The notes beneath the pieces are model-generated. The model had not been told where the DNA came from. It did not search any database and saw nothing but the letters and a program-made list of their open reading frames with translations. Shown piece after piece: positions 38,549-47,582 of a stretch of DNA of 64,000 nucleotides (positions are counted from its first letter, which is position 1; each line of letters starts with the position of its first letter). Both the position numbers and the translations under genes were made by a program. The stretch is from Comamonas suwonensis (GTDB taxonomy: Bacteria > Pseudomonadota > Gammaproteobacteria > Burkholderiales > Burkholderiaceae_C), in contig NZ_JABBCQ020000005.1 of the NCBI RefSeq assembly GCF_012844455.2, forward strand, positions 221,884 to 285,883, written 5' to 3'.

Positions 38549-39733
38549 TCAGGTCAGCGCACCGCGCCCATCGACGGTGAAGATGCGTTCCACCACGCCT
38601 TTGAGTCGTCCGCCGCGCACGCCGATCAGGTAGTCGTGCAGGTTGACCGTAGGGTCGCAATGGCCGGGAATCAGCCACAGCGTCTCGCCCAAGGCGGGTA
38701 GCCAGCCGCTGGTGTTGCCGGCTTCGGCATCGGGGTGCAGCACGCCATGCTCGTCGCCACCATTGGCAAAACGCAGCGCGTTTTCAGCCGGCAGGGCATG
38801 CAGACGGGGCAGGCCTGAATCAATGGCGTGGGCCTTGTGGCCGGCGTCGCAGACGGCGTGGTCGGCGCTCAGCGACATGACCTGGGTCTTGATGTAGAGC
38901 GCGTGCTCGAACAGGGGCTGGGCCGCATCACGCTGGTTGGAAGCGTAGTCGGCGTCCATGAACAGAAACGAGCCGGGCTGAATCTCGCAGTACACGCCGC
39001 TGGCGGCTTCGTTGACCATGGTGCCGGTGCCGGCACCGGTAATCAGCGGGATGGCGATGCGGGCGCGGTCAAATTCATGGCACGTGCGGTTGACATACTT
39101 GAGCACCTGCTCAATGGCCGCCTTGCGCTCGGCAGCGGTGCGCAGATGCTGGGCTCCGCCGTGATAGGCCTGCAGACCCCCAAAGCGCAGGCTGGGCTGG
39201 GCGGCAATGGCCTGTGCCAGGGCCACGGCAGCTTCGCCGGGCTCGACCCCGCAGCGGTTCTGGCCCACATTGATTTCCACCAGCACATCCATCGCTTTAT
39301 CGCCTGCCTGAGCCTGCTGCAGGGCCTGCGCCAGACGGCTCACGCCCGCTTCGCAGTCCACGGCAATCGCCAGGCGTCCGCCCTCGGCATTCAATGCCTT
39401 GGCCAGTTTTGCCACGCGCTCGAGCTTGGTGGGGGCGACGATTTCGTTGCTGATGAAGATGTTGCGAATGCCGCCTTCGGCCAAGGCCTCGGCTTCGCTG
39501 ATTTTTTGCACGCAGTGGCCGCTGGCCCCGGCATGCTCCAGCAGGTGCGCAATGAGCGCGCTTTTGTGTAGCTTGGCGTGGGGGCGCCACAGCACGCCGT
39601 GCTGCTGGGCAAAGCGGGCCATGCGCTCGATATTGCGGTCCATGGCATCCAGGTCAATAATCAGCGCCGGTGTGTCTATGCGTTTGATGGCCTGGCCGAC
39701 CAGGGCCTGCAAATGCTCAGGAATGTGCTTCAT
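38549..39733 (-). CDS. D-threonine aldolase/D-serine dehydratase-like PLP enzyme
   Basis: The 394-residue enzyme belongs to the fold-type III PLP family of D-threonine aldolase and 3-hydroxy-D-aspartate aldolase. The PLP lysine lies in WRPHAKLHKSA near residue 52, and the metal-binding pair is at the C-terminus (IPGHCDPTVNLHD) with SADHAVCDAGHKAH. It would cleave D-beta-hydroxy amino acids to glycine and an aldehyde, or dehydrate D-serine-type substrates. Its start overlaps the downstream end of the histidine phosphatase gene by 17 bases. Confidence 0.9.
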   Translation of the reverse strand: MKHIPEHLQALVGQAIKRIDTPALIIDLDAMDRNIERMARFAQQHGVLWRPHAKLHKSALIAHLLEHAGASGHCVQKISEAEALAEGGIRNIFISNEIVAPTKLERVAKLAKALNAEGGRLAIAVDCEAGVSRLAQALQQAQAGDKAMDVLVEINVGQNRCGVEPGEAAVALAQAIAAQPSLRFGGLQAYHGGAQHLRTAAERKAAIEQVLKYVNRTCHEFDRARIAIPLITGAGTGTMVNEAASGVYCEIQPGSFLFMDADYASNQRDAAQPLFEHALYIKTQVMSLSADHAVCDAGHKAHAIDSGLPRLHALPAENALRFANGGDEHGVLHPDAEAGNTSGWLPALGETLWLIPGHCDPTVNLHDYLIGVRGGRLKGVVERIFTVDGRGALT

Positions 39734-40358
39734 CTTGACTGCCTTGCTGAAGGTGTGCGGTATCGGCCCAGCCTACCAAAGAAAGGCCTTCGCGAGTCCA
39801 AAGCAGGCGATTGATGGCGGCGTTGGCCAGCTCCCAGGTGCGAGGTGCCTGAAAGTCCTGGCGCGTAGCCAGCCGATACAAGACGTCGAGCACGCCGCCG
39901 TGGGCGACCAGCACAATCTGCTCACCCTCATGCTGGCGGGCGATTTCATCGACAGTGCTCGCGATGCGGTCGCGCAGCGCAATCAGCGAGTCGCCGCCGC
40001 CCGGAGGCGCGTAGGCGGGGTTGCGCGTGCGCCAGAGCTGGGCGTCTTCGGGCTGGCTGGCCTCCACATCCTTGAAGGTTCGGCCCTGAAAGTCGCCAAA
40101 GCAACGCTCGCGCAGACCTTGATGGGTGTACAGAGGCGCGCCGGATACCTTGGCCACGGCCTGCGCCGTGACATGGGCACGCTGCAGGTCGCTGCTGTAG
40201 ATGGCGGCAATGCTCTCGCCCTCCAGTGCGCGACCGGCTTGCTCGGCCTGCCAGATGCCGGTGTCGTTGAGGGGAATGTCCAGATGCCCCTGAATGCGTC
40301 CGTCGACGTTCCAGGTTGTCTCTCCGTGGCGGATGGCAATGATGCGCGTGGCGTGCAT
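39717..40358 (-). CDS. Histidine phosphatase family protein
   Basis: The 213-residue protein has the phosphoglycerate mutase/histidine phosphatase signature RIIAIRHGETTWN near the N-terminus, the second His in LVAHGGVLDVL, and matches family length. Members dephosphorylate sugars, nucleotides or cofactor intermediates; the substrate here is unknown. I chose ATG 40358, which gives the conserved N-terminus; the open frame continues upstream without a better site. It overlaps the downstream aldolase gene by 17 bases, so the two are probably coupled. Confidence 0.88.
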   Translation of the reverse strand: MHATRIIAIRHGETTWNVDGRIQGHLDIPLNDTGIWQAEQAGRALEGESIAAIYSSDLQRAHVTAQAVAKVSGAPLYTHQGLRERCFGDFQGRTFKDVEASQPEDAQLWRTRNPAYAPPGGGDSLIALRDRIASTVDEIARQHEGEQIVLVAHGGVLDVLYRLATRQDFQAPRTWELANAAINRLLWTREGLSLVGWADTAHLQQGSQDEAHS

Positions 40359-40479
40359 GGCGAAAGCTCGTACTGCGTGAGTGGTTTTTAGACTGTCATT
40401 GTCTTGCAAACAAGATGTGCGAGAGGGAGCGTGGGAGATCGGTGCCATGTATTGCATTGACGGGCGCAGCGCAAGCATG

Positions 40480-40513
40480 AAAAAAGGCCTGCCTAGAAGC
40501 AGGCAAGCCTTTG
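40480..40513 (-). terminator. Intrinsic terminator after DUF3455 gene
   Basis: On the minus strand AAAGGC-T-TGCCT-GCTTCT-AGGCA-G-GCCTTTTTT forms a stem with one mismatch and ends in T6. It lies just downstream of the DUF3455 gene. Confidence 0.85.
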
Positions 40514-40553
40514 GAATTGGGGGCCGGTCCCCGGTGATGTGCCAGGGCCGCGA

Positions 40554-41108
40554 TCAGACTGCTTTCCAGAAAATGTAGTCGGCCTGGTATTGCACGACTT
40601 GCTTGCTGCCCAGGTTGGTGGGCCCGCAGGCCATGGCGGGTGCAACGCCGCCCTTGGTGGCTACGCGCTGGATATAGCTCACGCCCTGCATGGCACCCAT
40701 GCCGCTGGCCGGGTTGGCCTTGACCAGTTGCAGCGGGATGTTGCCTGCACCGGCCGGAGCAACCGCGACCTGAGTGGCGGTGACCTTGGAGCCATCGTTG
40801 TTCTCCCAGGTGGCGGGTGGGCCCCAGTATTTTCCGATGACCGCACCGCTGCGTGTCTGCAGCTTGGCATCGGGGCCGATGAAGATCCATTCATGCTCGC
40901 TCGCCATATCTTTCTTGGTCTTGCACTCGTAGGTGATCTGGCCAACGCCCACCGTTTCCATGGCGACTTTGTGCCCTGCGGGGACTTGCACGGCGGCCGG
41001 AAGTTCCGCTTGCGAATACATGGAGTGCATTCCCGTGGATGAGCAGGCGGTCAGACCCAACACGGACAGGCAAACAGCGGCCAGTGGGACGGTACGTAGA
41101 TGCTTCAT
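40554..41108 (-). CDS. DUF3455 domain lipoprotein
   Basis: The 184-residue protein has a lipoprotein signal (LGLTACSST) and a beta-rich domain typical of DUF3455 proteins (VPAGHKVAMETVGVGQITYECK; YWGPPATWENNDGSKVT; YIQRVATKGG). The function of this family is unknown; many members lie beside ECF sigma/anti-sigma genes, as here with divergent sigK/rskA-like genes. ATG 41108 follows AGGAAA; a longer frame upstream is not needed. A terminator follows. Confidence 0.85.
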   Translation of the reverse strand: MKHLRTVPLAAVCLSVLGLTACSSTGMHSMYSQAELPAAVQVPAGHKVAMETVGVGQITYECKTKKDMASEHEWIFIGPDAKLQTRSGAVIGKYWGPPATWENNDGSKVTATQVAVAPAGAGNIPLQLVKANPASGMGAMQGVSYIQRVATKGGVAPAMACGPTNLGSKQVVQYQADYIFWKAV

Positions 41109-41374
41109 GAGTATTTCCTCGAACAAGGGGTGAAGAAGTGCACCGAGCCAAGCTGCGGGGCAGTGTCGACAAATTGCGCTGTCCGACATTGGGGATACGC
41201 AGCCCCAGAGCCACTGGATTCAGGTTTTTTCAATTATTTTTCCAGTAATTTCCCGCATAGGGTGAATCCATCAGCCGCGCTGCTGCGTATACAGAAGCAA
41301 GGGGGCAAGCAATACACCTTGGCAGCAATGCAACAGCACCGCCGCAAGCAGGTGCGCCTGATCACAATGGGAGC

Positions 41375-41950
41375 ATGAGCGCCAATACACCGGACACCGA
41401 ACTGATGGACTTACTAGACCGCGTAGCAGCCCGGGATGAGGCTGCTCTCAAACAGTTGTACGACCGGAGCGCCTCCCGGCTCTATGGTCTGGCGCTGCGC
41501 ATCGTCAGCAACAAAGAGTGGGCCGAGGATGTGCTGCAAGAGAGCTTTCTGGGCATATGGCGCAATGCAGGCACTTACCGCGACTCCCTCAGTCCGCCCC
41601 TGGCATGGATGGGGATGGTGGTGAGAAGCCGGGCGCTGGATTTTTTGCGCCGCCGCCGCGCCGAGCGCCTGCACCTCAATGTGCCGATTGAGGACATGGA
41701 GGAGCTGCTGCCTGACAGCGATGGGAAAAGCCCCTTGCAATGGGCGCAGGCCAGTGAGCAGGCGGCCGCTCTGCATCAATGCCTGCAGCGCCTTGAGCAG
41801 GCTCAGCGGCAGGTGGTGAGTCTGGCCTACCTCAAGGACCTGAGTCAGAGTGAGCTGGCCAGCTATCTCAAGCTGCCACTGGGCACCGTCAAGACATGGA
41901 TGCGCCGAAGCCTGGAACAGTTGCGCAAGTGCATGGCCCGCCATGTTTGA
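41375..41950 (+). CDS. ECF sigma factor (SigK-like)
   Basis: The 191-residue RNA polymerase sigma factor has region 2 (LYDRSASRLYGLALRIV and the -10 recognition segment WAEDVLQESFLGIW) and region 4 with the helix-turn-helix LSQSELASYLKLPLGTVKTWMRRSLEQLR. It is paired with an RskA-type anti-sigma gene 18 bases downstream, so its activity should be released by envelope or oxidative signals. It is divergent from a DUF3455 lipoprotein gene, a likely regulon member. No clear ECF promoter was seen in the 265-bp gap. Confidence 0.92.
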   Translation: MSANTPDTELMDLLDRVAARDEAALKQLYDRSASRLYGLALRIVSNKEWAEDVLQESFLGIWRNAGTYRDSLSPPLAWMGMVVRSRALDFLRRRRAERLHLNVPIEDMEELLPDSDGKSPLQWAQASEQAAALHQCLQRLEQAQRQVVSLAYLKDLSQSELASYLKLPLGTVKTWMRRSLEQLRKCMARHV

Positions 41951-41968
41951 GTGGCAGGAGCAGTCATC

Positions 41969-42760
41969 ATGAACCTGACCCAAAAACCAGAGTTGCTAGA
42001 TCGTCTGGCTGCGGCCTACGCGCTGGGCTCTTTGCGAGGTGGAGCGAGGCGGCGCTTTGAGCAACTGGCGCGCGAATATGCGCAAGTGCGCGCCGCAGCG
42101 CTGCTGTGGCAAGGCCGCTGGTCGGCTTTTTCAGAAGTCCAGGAGCCGGTGCAGCCCGATGCAGCGGTATGGGTGCGTATCGACAACCTGCTGCAGGCTG
42201 AAAAAACCCATGCAAAGCTGGCACAGCAGCGAGAGCTTGCGACAACAAAGCGGCCCAACCGGGCACTGGCATGGTGGCGTGGGCTGGCCGTGGCAGGCAG
42301 TCTGGCGACGGTGGCAGCTGTCTGCGTGGGTCTTTGGCTCACAGACACGGCACAGCAGCAAATGTCTTCGCTGCAAACCCAGCTACAGACCACGCAAGCT
42401 GCGCTGCAGGCGGCTCCTCAGATTCAATACGTGGCGGTGCTGGCCGATGGCAAGGCAGATCCATCTATGCTGGTAACGTTCGACCCTCGAAACAATCAGC
42501 TGGTGCTGCAGCGTGTCGGTGGCTTCAAGGAGTCCGCCAACCAGTCCCTGCAGCTTTGGGCCTTGCCACCACAAGGAGCTCCGCGCTCTTTGGGGGTGAT
42601 GGGGCAGGGCAAGCTGGATCAGCTTGAAGCACATGAGAGTGATGTGAAAGCTGTGCCTGCCTTGGCCATCAGTCTGGAGCCCAAGGGCGGTGTGCCCAGT
42701 GAAACAGGGCCTACAGGCCCGGTGTTGTTCAAGGGTGCTTTGATTCGGCGTGATTTATGA
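41969..42760 (+). CDS. RskA-type anti-sigma factor
   Basis: The 263-residue protein has an N-terminal cytoplasmic helical domain (residues 1-80) without the zinc-finger cysteines, one membrane segment near residues 97-118 (GLAVAGSLATVAAVCVGLWL) and a periplasmic RskA domain (DPSMLVTFDPRNNQLVLQRVG, LQLWALPPQGAPRSLGV). It would hold the adjacent sigma factor at the membrane until a periplasmic signal releases it. ATG 41969 follows AGGAG. A bidirectional terminator follows at 42797-42825. Confidence 0.9.
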   Translation: MNLTQKPELLDRLAAAYALGSLRGGARRRFEQLAREYAQVRAAALLWQGRWSAFSEVQEPVQPDAAVWVRIDNLLQAEKTHAKLAQQRELATTKRPNRALAWWRGLAVAGSLATVAAVCVGLWLTDTAQQQMSSLQTQLQTTQAALQAAPQIQYVAVLADGKADPSMLVTFDPRNNQLVLQRVGGFKESANQSLQLWALPPQGAPRSLGVMGQGKLDQLEAHESDVKAVPALAISLEPKGGVPSETGPTGPVLFKGALIRRDL

Positions 42761-42796
42761 ATCAGTGCGGCTCTTGAGCTGCTTTCTCACCTCAAC

Positions 42797-42825
42797 AAAA
42801 AGGCTTGCAGAAATGCAAGCCTTTT
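42797..42825. terminator. Bidirectional intrinsic terminator
   Basis: AAAAGGCTTGCA-GAAA-TGCAAGCCTTTT is a perfect 12-bp stem with a GNRA-type tetraloop between the convergent rskA-like and DUF2501 genes. T-runs flank both strands. Confidence 0.92.
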
Positions 42826-42830
42826 GTGGT

Positions 42831-42874
42831 TGTAGCGCTTATTCATAAAGCGCTAGCAGCTATTGATGTGATAG
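42831..42874. repeat. REP-like intergenic palindrome, copy d
   Basis: TGTAGCGCTTATTCATAAAGCGCTAGCAGCTATTGATG and a closing GATAGC lie next to a terminator, just before the DUF2501 stop. It has the clearest short-form sequence of the family: GCGCTTA.../TAAAGCGC plus AGCAGCTAT. Confidence 0.6.
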
Positions 42875-42877
42875 CAA

Positions 42878-43372
42878 TCAGATCAGCGATTTAGCGTTAT
42901 TCAGTACAAAGTCGCATGCCTTTTCTTTCACGCTGCTCTTGACCTTGTCCAGGCTGAAACTCTTGCCGTCCGAGCCGGTGACCATGCCCATCAGGCCGTT
43001 CTGGTAACCGGTGTCCTTGGGCTCTTCTTTCTGACCCAGTCCCAGCTTGCCCAGCAGTTGATTCTTGACCTGCGTGGCCTTGTCAGCGTTCAGGTAGTTG
43101 TTCTTCATGCAGTAGGTGATGACGCCTGCCGCGTTGCTGGCCGTGGCAGAGCCAGTCAACCCACCCAGCCCCAGAGCCGACAGGGCAGAGCCACCAGCAC
43201 CCGCACTGCCGCCGCCAAGCATGCTGCCCAGGCCCGAAGAAGACGACGAGCTGCCTTCAGTCGCGCCGCCCAGCTGGCCGCGAAGGGCATCACCAAGGCC
43301 GCTTGCGTGGGCGCTGAACGCGCCAGCGGCCAGAGCCGCGCAAACCAGAGTCGAGAGGGCAAGTTTCTTCAT
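42878..43372 (-). CDS. DUF2501 domain protein, exported
   Basis: The 164-residue product has a cleavable signal peptide (ending AHA-SG), a Gly/Ser-rich low-complexity region (SSSSSGLGSMLGGGSAG), and the family core NNYLNADKATQVKNQLLGKLGL. Members are small periplasmic proteins of unknown function. ATG 43372 gives a canonical signal; nine-plus upstream codons are open but unneeded. It lies downstream of the DUF4136 lipoprotein gene in the same direction, possibly sharing envelope-stress regulation. Confidence 0.82.
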   Translation of the reverse strand: MKKLALSTLVCAALAAGAFSAHASGLGDALRGQLGGATEGSSSSSSGLGSMLGGGSAGAGGSALSALGLGGLTGSATASNAAGVITYCMKNNYLNADKATQVKNQLLGKLGLGQKEEPKDTGYQNGLMGMVTGSDGKSFSLDKVKSSVKEKACDFVLNNAKSLI

Positions 43373-43475
43373 GACTGTCATCCTTTTCAAGGCGGGGCCG
43401 GTAAGGCAGCGGTTCAAACCGAGCTGCACGTTAGCACGTGTGCCAGGGGGCAAAGTGTTGAAGATTGCAAACTAT

Positions 43476-44198
43476 TCAACGCACAGGGCTGGCCGCAGCG
43501 GGTGCTTGCTGTCCTGCTGGCATGGTGGCCGCTGCAGGGGTATTCACCGGTGCCTGTGGCGCGCCCGCAGCGGGCTGCGGCTGAATCACGGTGCGTACAT
43601 TGCGCTGGCCTTGTGGTGGATTGGGGAAGCCCGTCAGTGCGGCATCAAACAGAATGCCGAAGATGGCGGGGTCATCCGTCCACACGTCCTGGCGCTGGGC
43701 CGAGGTTTCATAGACGATCTGCTGGGTCTTGATGTCACGCATGACGATGCTCACGGCGCGGTAGTACTCCAGCGGCGGGCCATCCATCATCATCATGCTG
43801 CTTCCAAAGCCCATACCCCAGCCGCGACCGTAGCTCATGCCCCAGCCCCAGCGTGGGCCCCAGTAAGGATCGTAATAGGGCCAGCTGGCGTAGTCGCGCG
43901 CATAGCGGGCCACGGCGCTGATCTGCACCACAAGGCTGGGGCGCGAGTCATCTCGGATCATGCCCACGCGGGCCAGCGCATGCTGGGCCTGGGCCTCGAC
44001 CGCGGGAAAGTGCACTTGGCCCTGCTGCGAGGGCAGGGTTTCCAGGCGGTAGGTGGGCGGCACGGGAATGCCCGGCAGCGAGGAAAAGCTCTGCACCGTG
44101 CTGTTGACTTCACGCACGGTGCTGCAGCCAGCCAGCAAGGCAGTTGCCGTCAGGGCGGCGATGCCAAGCCAGCGGTATGAAGTGTTGCGCAGGTTCAT
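43476..44198 (-). CDS. DUF4136 family lipoprotein
   Basis: The 240-residue protein has a lipoprotein signal (TALLAGCSTV) and the DUF4136 core (TYRLETLPSQQGQ, DYASWPYYDPYWGPRWGWG, IQIVYET-type end segment). An aromatic/Gly-rich centre and a Pro/Ala tail of about 40 residues are present. It is probably an outer-membrane lipoprotein of unknown role. ATG 44198 is supported by the signal; the ribosome site is weak. A hairpin 20 bases upstream ends the ttcA transcript. Confidence 0.82.
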   Translation of the reverse strand: MNLRNTSYRWLGIAALTATALLAGCSTVREVNSTVQSFSSLPGIPVPPTYRLETLPSQQGQVHFPAVEAQAQHALARVGMIRDDSRPSLVVQISAVARYARDYASWPYYDPYWGPRWGWGMSYGRGWGMGFGSSMMMMDGPPLEYYRAVSIVMRDIKTQQIVYETSAQRQDVWTDDPAIFGILFDAALTGFPNPPQGQRNVRTVIQPQPAAGAPQAPVNTPAAATMPAGQQAPAAASPVR

Positions 44199-44219
44199 GG
44201 TGATTCTCTCTCTGATACG

Positions 44220-44248
44220 ACAAAGGCCCATCGAATGGGCCTTTGTTT
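44220..44248 (-). terminator. Hairpin terminator after ttcA
   Basis: ACAAAGGCCCAT-TCG-ATGGGCCTTTGT (minus strand) is a perfect 12-bp stem 36 bases after the ttcA stop, ending in TTTGT. The T-run is short, so termination may be partial. Confidence 0.7.
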
Positions 44249-44283
44249 GGACTGGTGCGTCCCGTTTTAGTTCAAAAGTCCAA

Positions 44284-45276
44284 TCAGGACAGTTGTACCA
44301 CCTGCAAGCCGCCGGGCAGGGCAGCCATAGTTGGCAGCTCTTCATGGTCAAACGCCATGTCGCCGTTCGGGTCGGCAATGCCGGTGGCCTTGGCACCCTT
44401 GAAGTCGTGCAACAGGGGATCCATCATGTGTGTGGTCACGATGTTGCCCATGGCGCGGAACATGCTCTCGATACGGCCGGGGAACTTCTTTTCCCATTCG
44501 CGCAGCATCTCGCCGATGACCACTCGCTGCAGGCCGTCCTGGCTGCCGCAGAGGTTGCAAGGGATGATGGGGAAGTTCTGGTACTGGGCCCAGCGGGCGG
44601 TGTCCTTCTCGGGCACATAGGCCAGAGGACGGATCACCACATGCTTGCCGTTGTCGGACACCAGCTTTGGCGGCATGCCCTTCATGCGGCCACCGTAGAA
44701 CATGTTGAGCATCATGGTCTGTACGATGTCATCGCGGTGGTGGCCCAGTGCAACCTTGGTGCAACCCAGCTCGTCAGCCACCTTGTACAAAATGGCCCGG
44801 CGCAGGCGCGAGCACAGGCCGCAGGTGGTCTTGCCTTCGGGAACGACGCGCTTGACGACGCTGTACGTGTCCTGCGTTTCGATGTGGTAGTCCACGCCCA
44901 GGCTCTTGAAGTACTCGGGCAGGATGTGGTCGGGGAAGCCGGGCTGCTTCTGGTCCAGGTTCACTGCGACCAGATCGAACTTCACGGGCGCACGCTTTTG
45001 CAGCTTGCGCAGAATGTCGAGCATGGTGTAGCTGTCCTTGCCGCCGGACATGCAGACCATGATCTTGTCGCCTTCTTCAATCATGTTGAAGTCGACGATG
45101 GCCTTGCCTACTTCGCGGCACAGGCGCTTTTCCAGCTTGATCTGCTCGCGCTCGATCTTGATCTTGCCGGGCTTGCCAGCTTCTTCGCCCGCATTTTGCG
45201 CGGCGGCTGCGTCAGCGGCTTCGGCCTCTTCGGCAATCCAGGGGTTGTCGTTTACTGCATTCATGGGGTTCACCAT
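44284..45276 (-). CDS. ttcA: tRNA 2-thiocytidine synthetase TtcA
   Basis: TtcA thiolates cytidine 32 of certain tRNAs with ATP and an iron-sulfur cluster. The 330-residue protein has the PP-loop ATPase motif [14 protein letters not shown] near 89-102 and the cluster CxxC pairs CGLCSRLRR and CNLCGSQDG. Start choice: ATG 45276 overlaps the folB stop by 7 bases; ATG 45264 (MNAVNDN) is an alternative. It is the last gene of a folM-folB-ttcA operon. Confidence 0.95.
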   Translation of the reverse strand: MVNPMNAVNDNPWIAEEAEAADAAAAQNAGEEAGKPGKIKIEREQIKLEKRLCREVGKAIVDFNMIEEGDKIMVCMSGGKDSYTMLDILRKLQKRAPVKFDLVAVNLDQKQPGFPDHILPEYFKSLGVDYHIETQDTYSVVKRVVPEGKTTCGLCSRLRRAILYKVADELGCTKVALGHHRDDIVQTMMLNMFYGGRMKGMPPKLVSDNGKHVVIRPLAYVPEKDTARWAQYQNFPIIPCNLCGSQDGLQRVVIGEMLREWEKKFPGRIESMFRAMGNIVTTHMMDPLLHDFKGAKATGIADPNGDMAFDHEELPTMAALPGGLQVVQLS

Positions 45277-45641
45277 TGTCCGGTTTCGATGCGAATGGCT
45301 ACTTCGCAGTCGTCAAAAATTTCCAGCTTCGCAATTTTTACACGTACGCCGCGAACGCCGGGCAACTGCAGCAGGCGCTGGGCCAGCTTGCCGATCAGGC
45401 TTTCGAGCAGGTTCACATGCTCGGAGGTGCACTCGTCGATGATGATCTGGCGCACCTTGCGGTAATCCAGCACGTGAAGAATATCGTCGTCACGCGGCGT
45501 CAGGGGCTGGGGGCCGAGGTTGAGTTCGGCATCGACCTGAATCGGCTGAGGCTCTTGTTTCTCGTGCGCCAGAATGCCGAGGCTGGCGTCAAAGCGCAGC
45601 CCGGAGAGCGTGAGAATCTGTTGTCCGGAAGAGGAAGTCAT
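45270..45641 (-). CDS. folB: Dihydroneopterin aldolase
   Basis: FolB converts dihydroneopterin to 6-hydroxymethyl-dihydropterin in folate synthesis. The 123-residue product has the family blocks [43 protein letters not shown] and [14 protein letters not shown]. The ATG lies about 30 bases after the stop of the upstream short-chain reductase gene and the 3' end overlaps ttcA, so all three are probably translated from one message. Confidence 0.95.
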   Translation of the reverse strand: MTSSSGQQILTLSGLRFDASLGILAHEKQEPQPIQVDAELNLGPQPLTPRDDDILHVLDYRKVRQIIIDECTSEHVNLLESLIGKLAQRLLQLPGVRGVRVKIAKLEIFDDCEVAIRIETGQW

Positions 45642-45671
45642 GGAAAGAGGGAGGAGTGCGGCCGGGAGGCC

Positions 45672-46457
45672 TCACATCATCGAAAAATCGCGCTCAAAGC
45701 GCTGTAAATGCTGGCCGCCATCGACCAGCATGGTCGTGCCCGTCATCGAACGGTTTTCCAGCGCAAAGCACACGGCGGCCGCAATGTCCTCGGGCGAGGA
45801 CGAACGGCCCAGTGGGCTCATGGAGTGCAGGGCTTCGAACTTTTCCTGGCTCAGCATATGGCTGGTCAGAGTCAGGCCGGGGGCCACGCCAACCACCCGC
45901 ACCTGGGGCGCAAGCGCCAGTGCAAGAATGGTGTTGGCTGCTTCCAGAGCCGCCTTGGAGAGCGTGTAGCTCAAAAAGTCGGGGTTCTGGTTCCAGAGCT
46001 TCTGGTCCAGCACATTGACCACGGCACCATGCGCGCCTTCATCGCCAGCGGCAATGCGCGCCAGGATGTGGGTGTGCAGAGCCTGAGACAGCAAGATCGG
46101 AGCGGCCGTGTTGCTGCGCAGGTGCGCTTCCAGGGCCACATAGCTGAAGCTCTGGGCATCGTCATGCTCGAACAGCGAAGCGTTATTGACCACCGCATCC
46201 AGGCGGCCAAAGCGCTCCACCACACGAGGCACCAGCGAGCGCACAGATTCCTCGTCAAAGAAATCTGCATCAAAAGCCGCGCTATCGCCTGACAATTCTG
46301 CGCAAGCAGCTACGGTTTGCATAGCGCTCTCGTGTGAATCGCGGTAATGCACAGCCACTTGCCAGCCCGCGCGGGCCAGAGCCAGGGCCATGTCGCGACC
46401 AAGGCGACGGGCAGAACCGGTCACCAATACTGTGCGTGTTCGGGCGGTTGAGGACAT
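45672..46457 (-). CDS. Short-chain reductase, FolM-like pteridine reductase
   Basis: The 261-residue Rossmann enzyme has TGSARRLGR (an Arg-rich NADPH motif typical of pteridine reductases), NNAS and the catalytic YTLSK. Position directly upstream of folB supports a role in dihydrofolate or dihydromonapterin reduction, as for FolM. Residues about 47-62 (VAACAELSGDSAAFD) are encoded by DNA that resembles the local palindromic repeat. It is divergent from a MidA-like methyltransferase gene with only 9 bp between starts. Confidence 0.85.
   Translation of the reverse strand: MSSTARTRTVLVTGSARRLGRDMALALARAGWQVAVHYRDSHESAMQTVAACAELSGDSAAFDADFFDEESVRSLVPRVVERFGRLDAVVNNASLFEHDDAQSFSYVALEAHLRSNTAAPILLSQALHTHILARIAAGDEGAHGAVVNVLDQKLWNQNPDFLSYTLSKAALEAANTILALALAPQVRVVGVAPGLTLTSHMLSQEKFEALHSMSPLGRSSSPEDIAAAVCFALENRSMTGTTMLVDGGQHLQRFERDFSMM
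46270..46314. repeat. REP-like palindromic element inside the FolM-like gene
   Basis: TCAAAAGCCGCGCTATCGCC...TGCGCAAGCAGCTACGG shares the TCAAAAG-GC-GCTA-CGC and GCGCAAGCAGCTA blocks with the reverse complement of the copy at 38451-38543. It stays in frame. The match is by eye. Confidence 0.35.
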
Positions 46458-46466
46458 TCGTGGAAA

Positions 46467-47582
46467 ATGCGTGTTGTGACGACAGAATCCACCAGTTTAA
46501 CGAGCGCCTTGCAATCTCGCATTGCCAAGGAAATTGCCGCCGTGGGCGGCTGGCTGCCTTTTGACCGATTCATGGAGCTTGCGCTCTATGCGCCGGGTCT
46601 GGGCTATTACGCCAATGAGACGGCGAAATTCGGGGCTATGCCAGAGTCGGGAAGCGACTTTGTGACCGCTCCTGAAATTTCCCCTATTTTTGGCCAGTTA
46701 GTGGCGTCCCAATTGCGGGAAGCGCTACAAAAAACGAATACCAACGAGATCTGGGAGTTCGGTGCCGGCACCGGCGCGCTGGCTCTGCAGATCCTCGATG
46801 AAATGGCTTTGCTGGGCGCGCTGCCCGAGCGCTACACCATCGTTGATCTCTCTGGCACGCTGCGCGCACGCCAGAGGCTGGCGCTGGCCAAATACGAGCA
46901 GGTCGTGCGCTGGGTGGACATGCTGCCTGATGCCATGGAGGGCGTGATCATCGGCAACGAGGTGCTGGACGCCATGCCGGTGCAGCTGCTGCAGCGCACC
47001 AAAGGCCAGTGGCATGAGCGCGGCGTGGTCATGAACGGTGATGAATTTGCCTGGGAAGACCGCCCCACCGAGCTACGCGCACCGGTGGATATTGGTGGCC
47101 CGCAAGACTATTTGACCGAAATTCACCCGCAGGGCGAAGCCTTTATCCGCACGCTGGGTGAGCGGCTGACGCGCGGCGCAGCCTTCTTCATTGACTATGG
47201 TTTTGGTGAGAGTGAGTACTACCACGAGCAGCGCCACATGGGCACCGTGGTCTGCCATTACCAGCACCAGGTCGACAGCGATCCGCTGGTGCTGGTGGGG
47301 CTCAAGGACATTACGGCCCACGTCAACTTCACCGGCACAGCGGTGGCTGCACAGGATGCGGGCTTTGATGTGCTGGGCTACACCAATCAGGCCTATTTCC
47401 TCATCAACTGCGGGCTGGCGCCCAAGCTGGACGCCGCCAACCTCAAGGCGCGCTCCATGGCGTCCAAGCTGGTGATGGAGCATGAGATGGGTGAGCTGTT
47501 CAAGGTTATCGCTTTGTGCAAGGGCGTAGAGCCCTGGCGACCGCTGGGCTTTGTGCAGGGTGACCGAACGCATCGGTTGTGA
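46467..47582 (+). CDS. MidA/NDUFAF7-like class I SAM methyltransferase
   Basis: The 371-residue cytoplasmic protein belongs to the SAM-dependent methyltransferase family COG1565. It has the family N-terminus FMELALYAPGLGYYANETAKFG, the SAM-binding EFGAGTGALALQIL and the conserved EIHPQGEAFI and YGFGESEYYHEQRHMGT blocks. The eukaryotic homologue NDUFAF7 methylates an arginine of respiratory complex I; the bacterial substrate is not established. It is divergent from the folM-like gene. Confidence 0.88.
   Translation: MRVVTTESTSLTSALQSRIAKEIAAVGGWLPFDRFMELALYAPGLGYYANETAKFGAMPESGSDFVTAPEISPIFGQLVASQLREALQKTNTNEIWEFGAGTGALALQILDEMALLGALPERYTIVDLSGTLRARQRLALAKYEQVVRWVDMLPDAMEGVIIGNEVLDAMPVQLLQRTKGQWHERGVVMNGDEFAWEDRPTELRAPVDIGGPQDYLTEIHPQGEAFIRTLGERLTRGAAFFIDYGFGESEYYHEQRHMGTVVCHYQHQVDSDPLVLVGLKDITAHVNFTGTAVAAQDAGFDVLGYTNQAYFLINCGLAPKLDAANLKARSMASKLVMEHEMGELFKVIALCKGVEPWRPLGFVQGDRTHRL

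Noticed and set aside
40380..40553. Extra small ORF near the histidine phosphatase
   Set aside because: The open frame lacks a ribosome site and overlaps a clear terminator; no family similarity.
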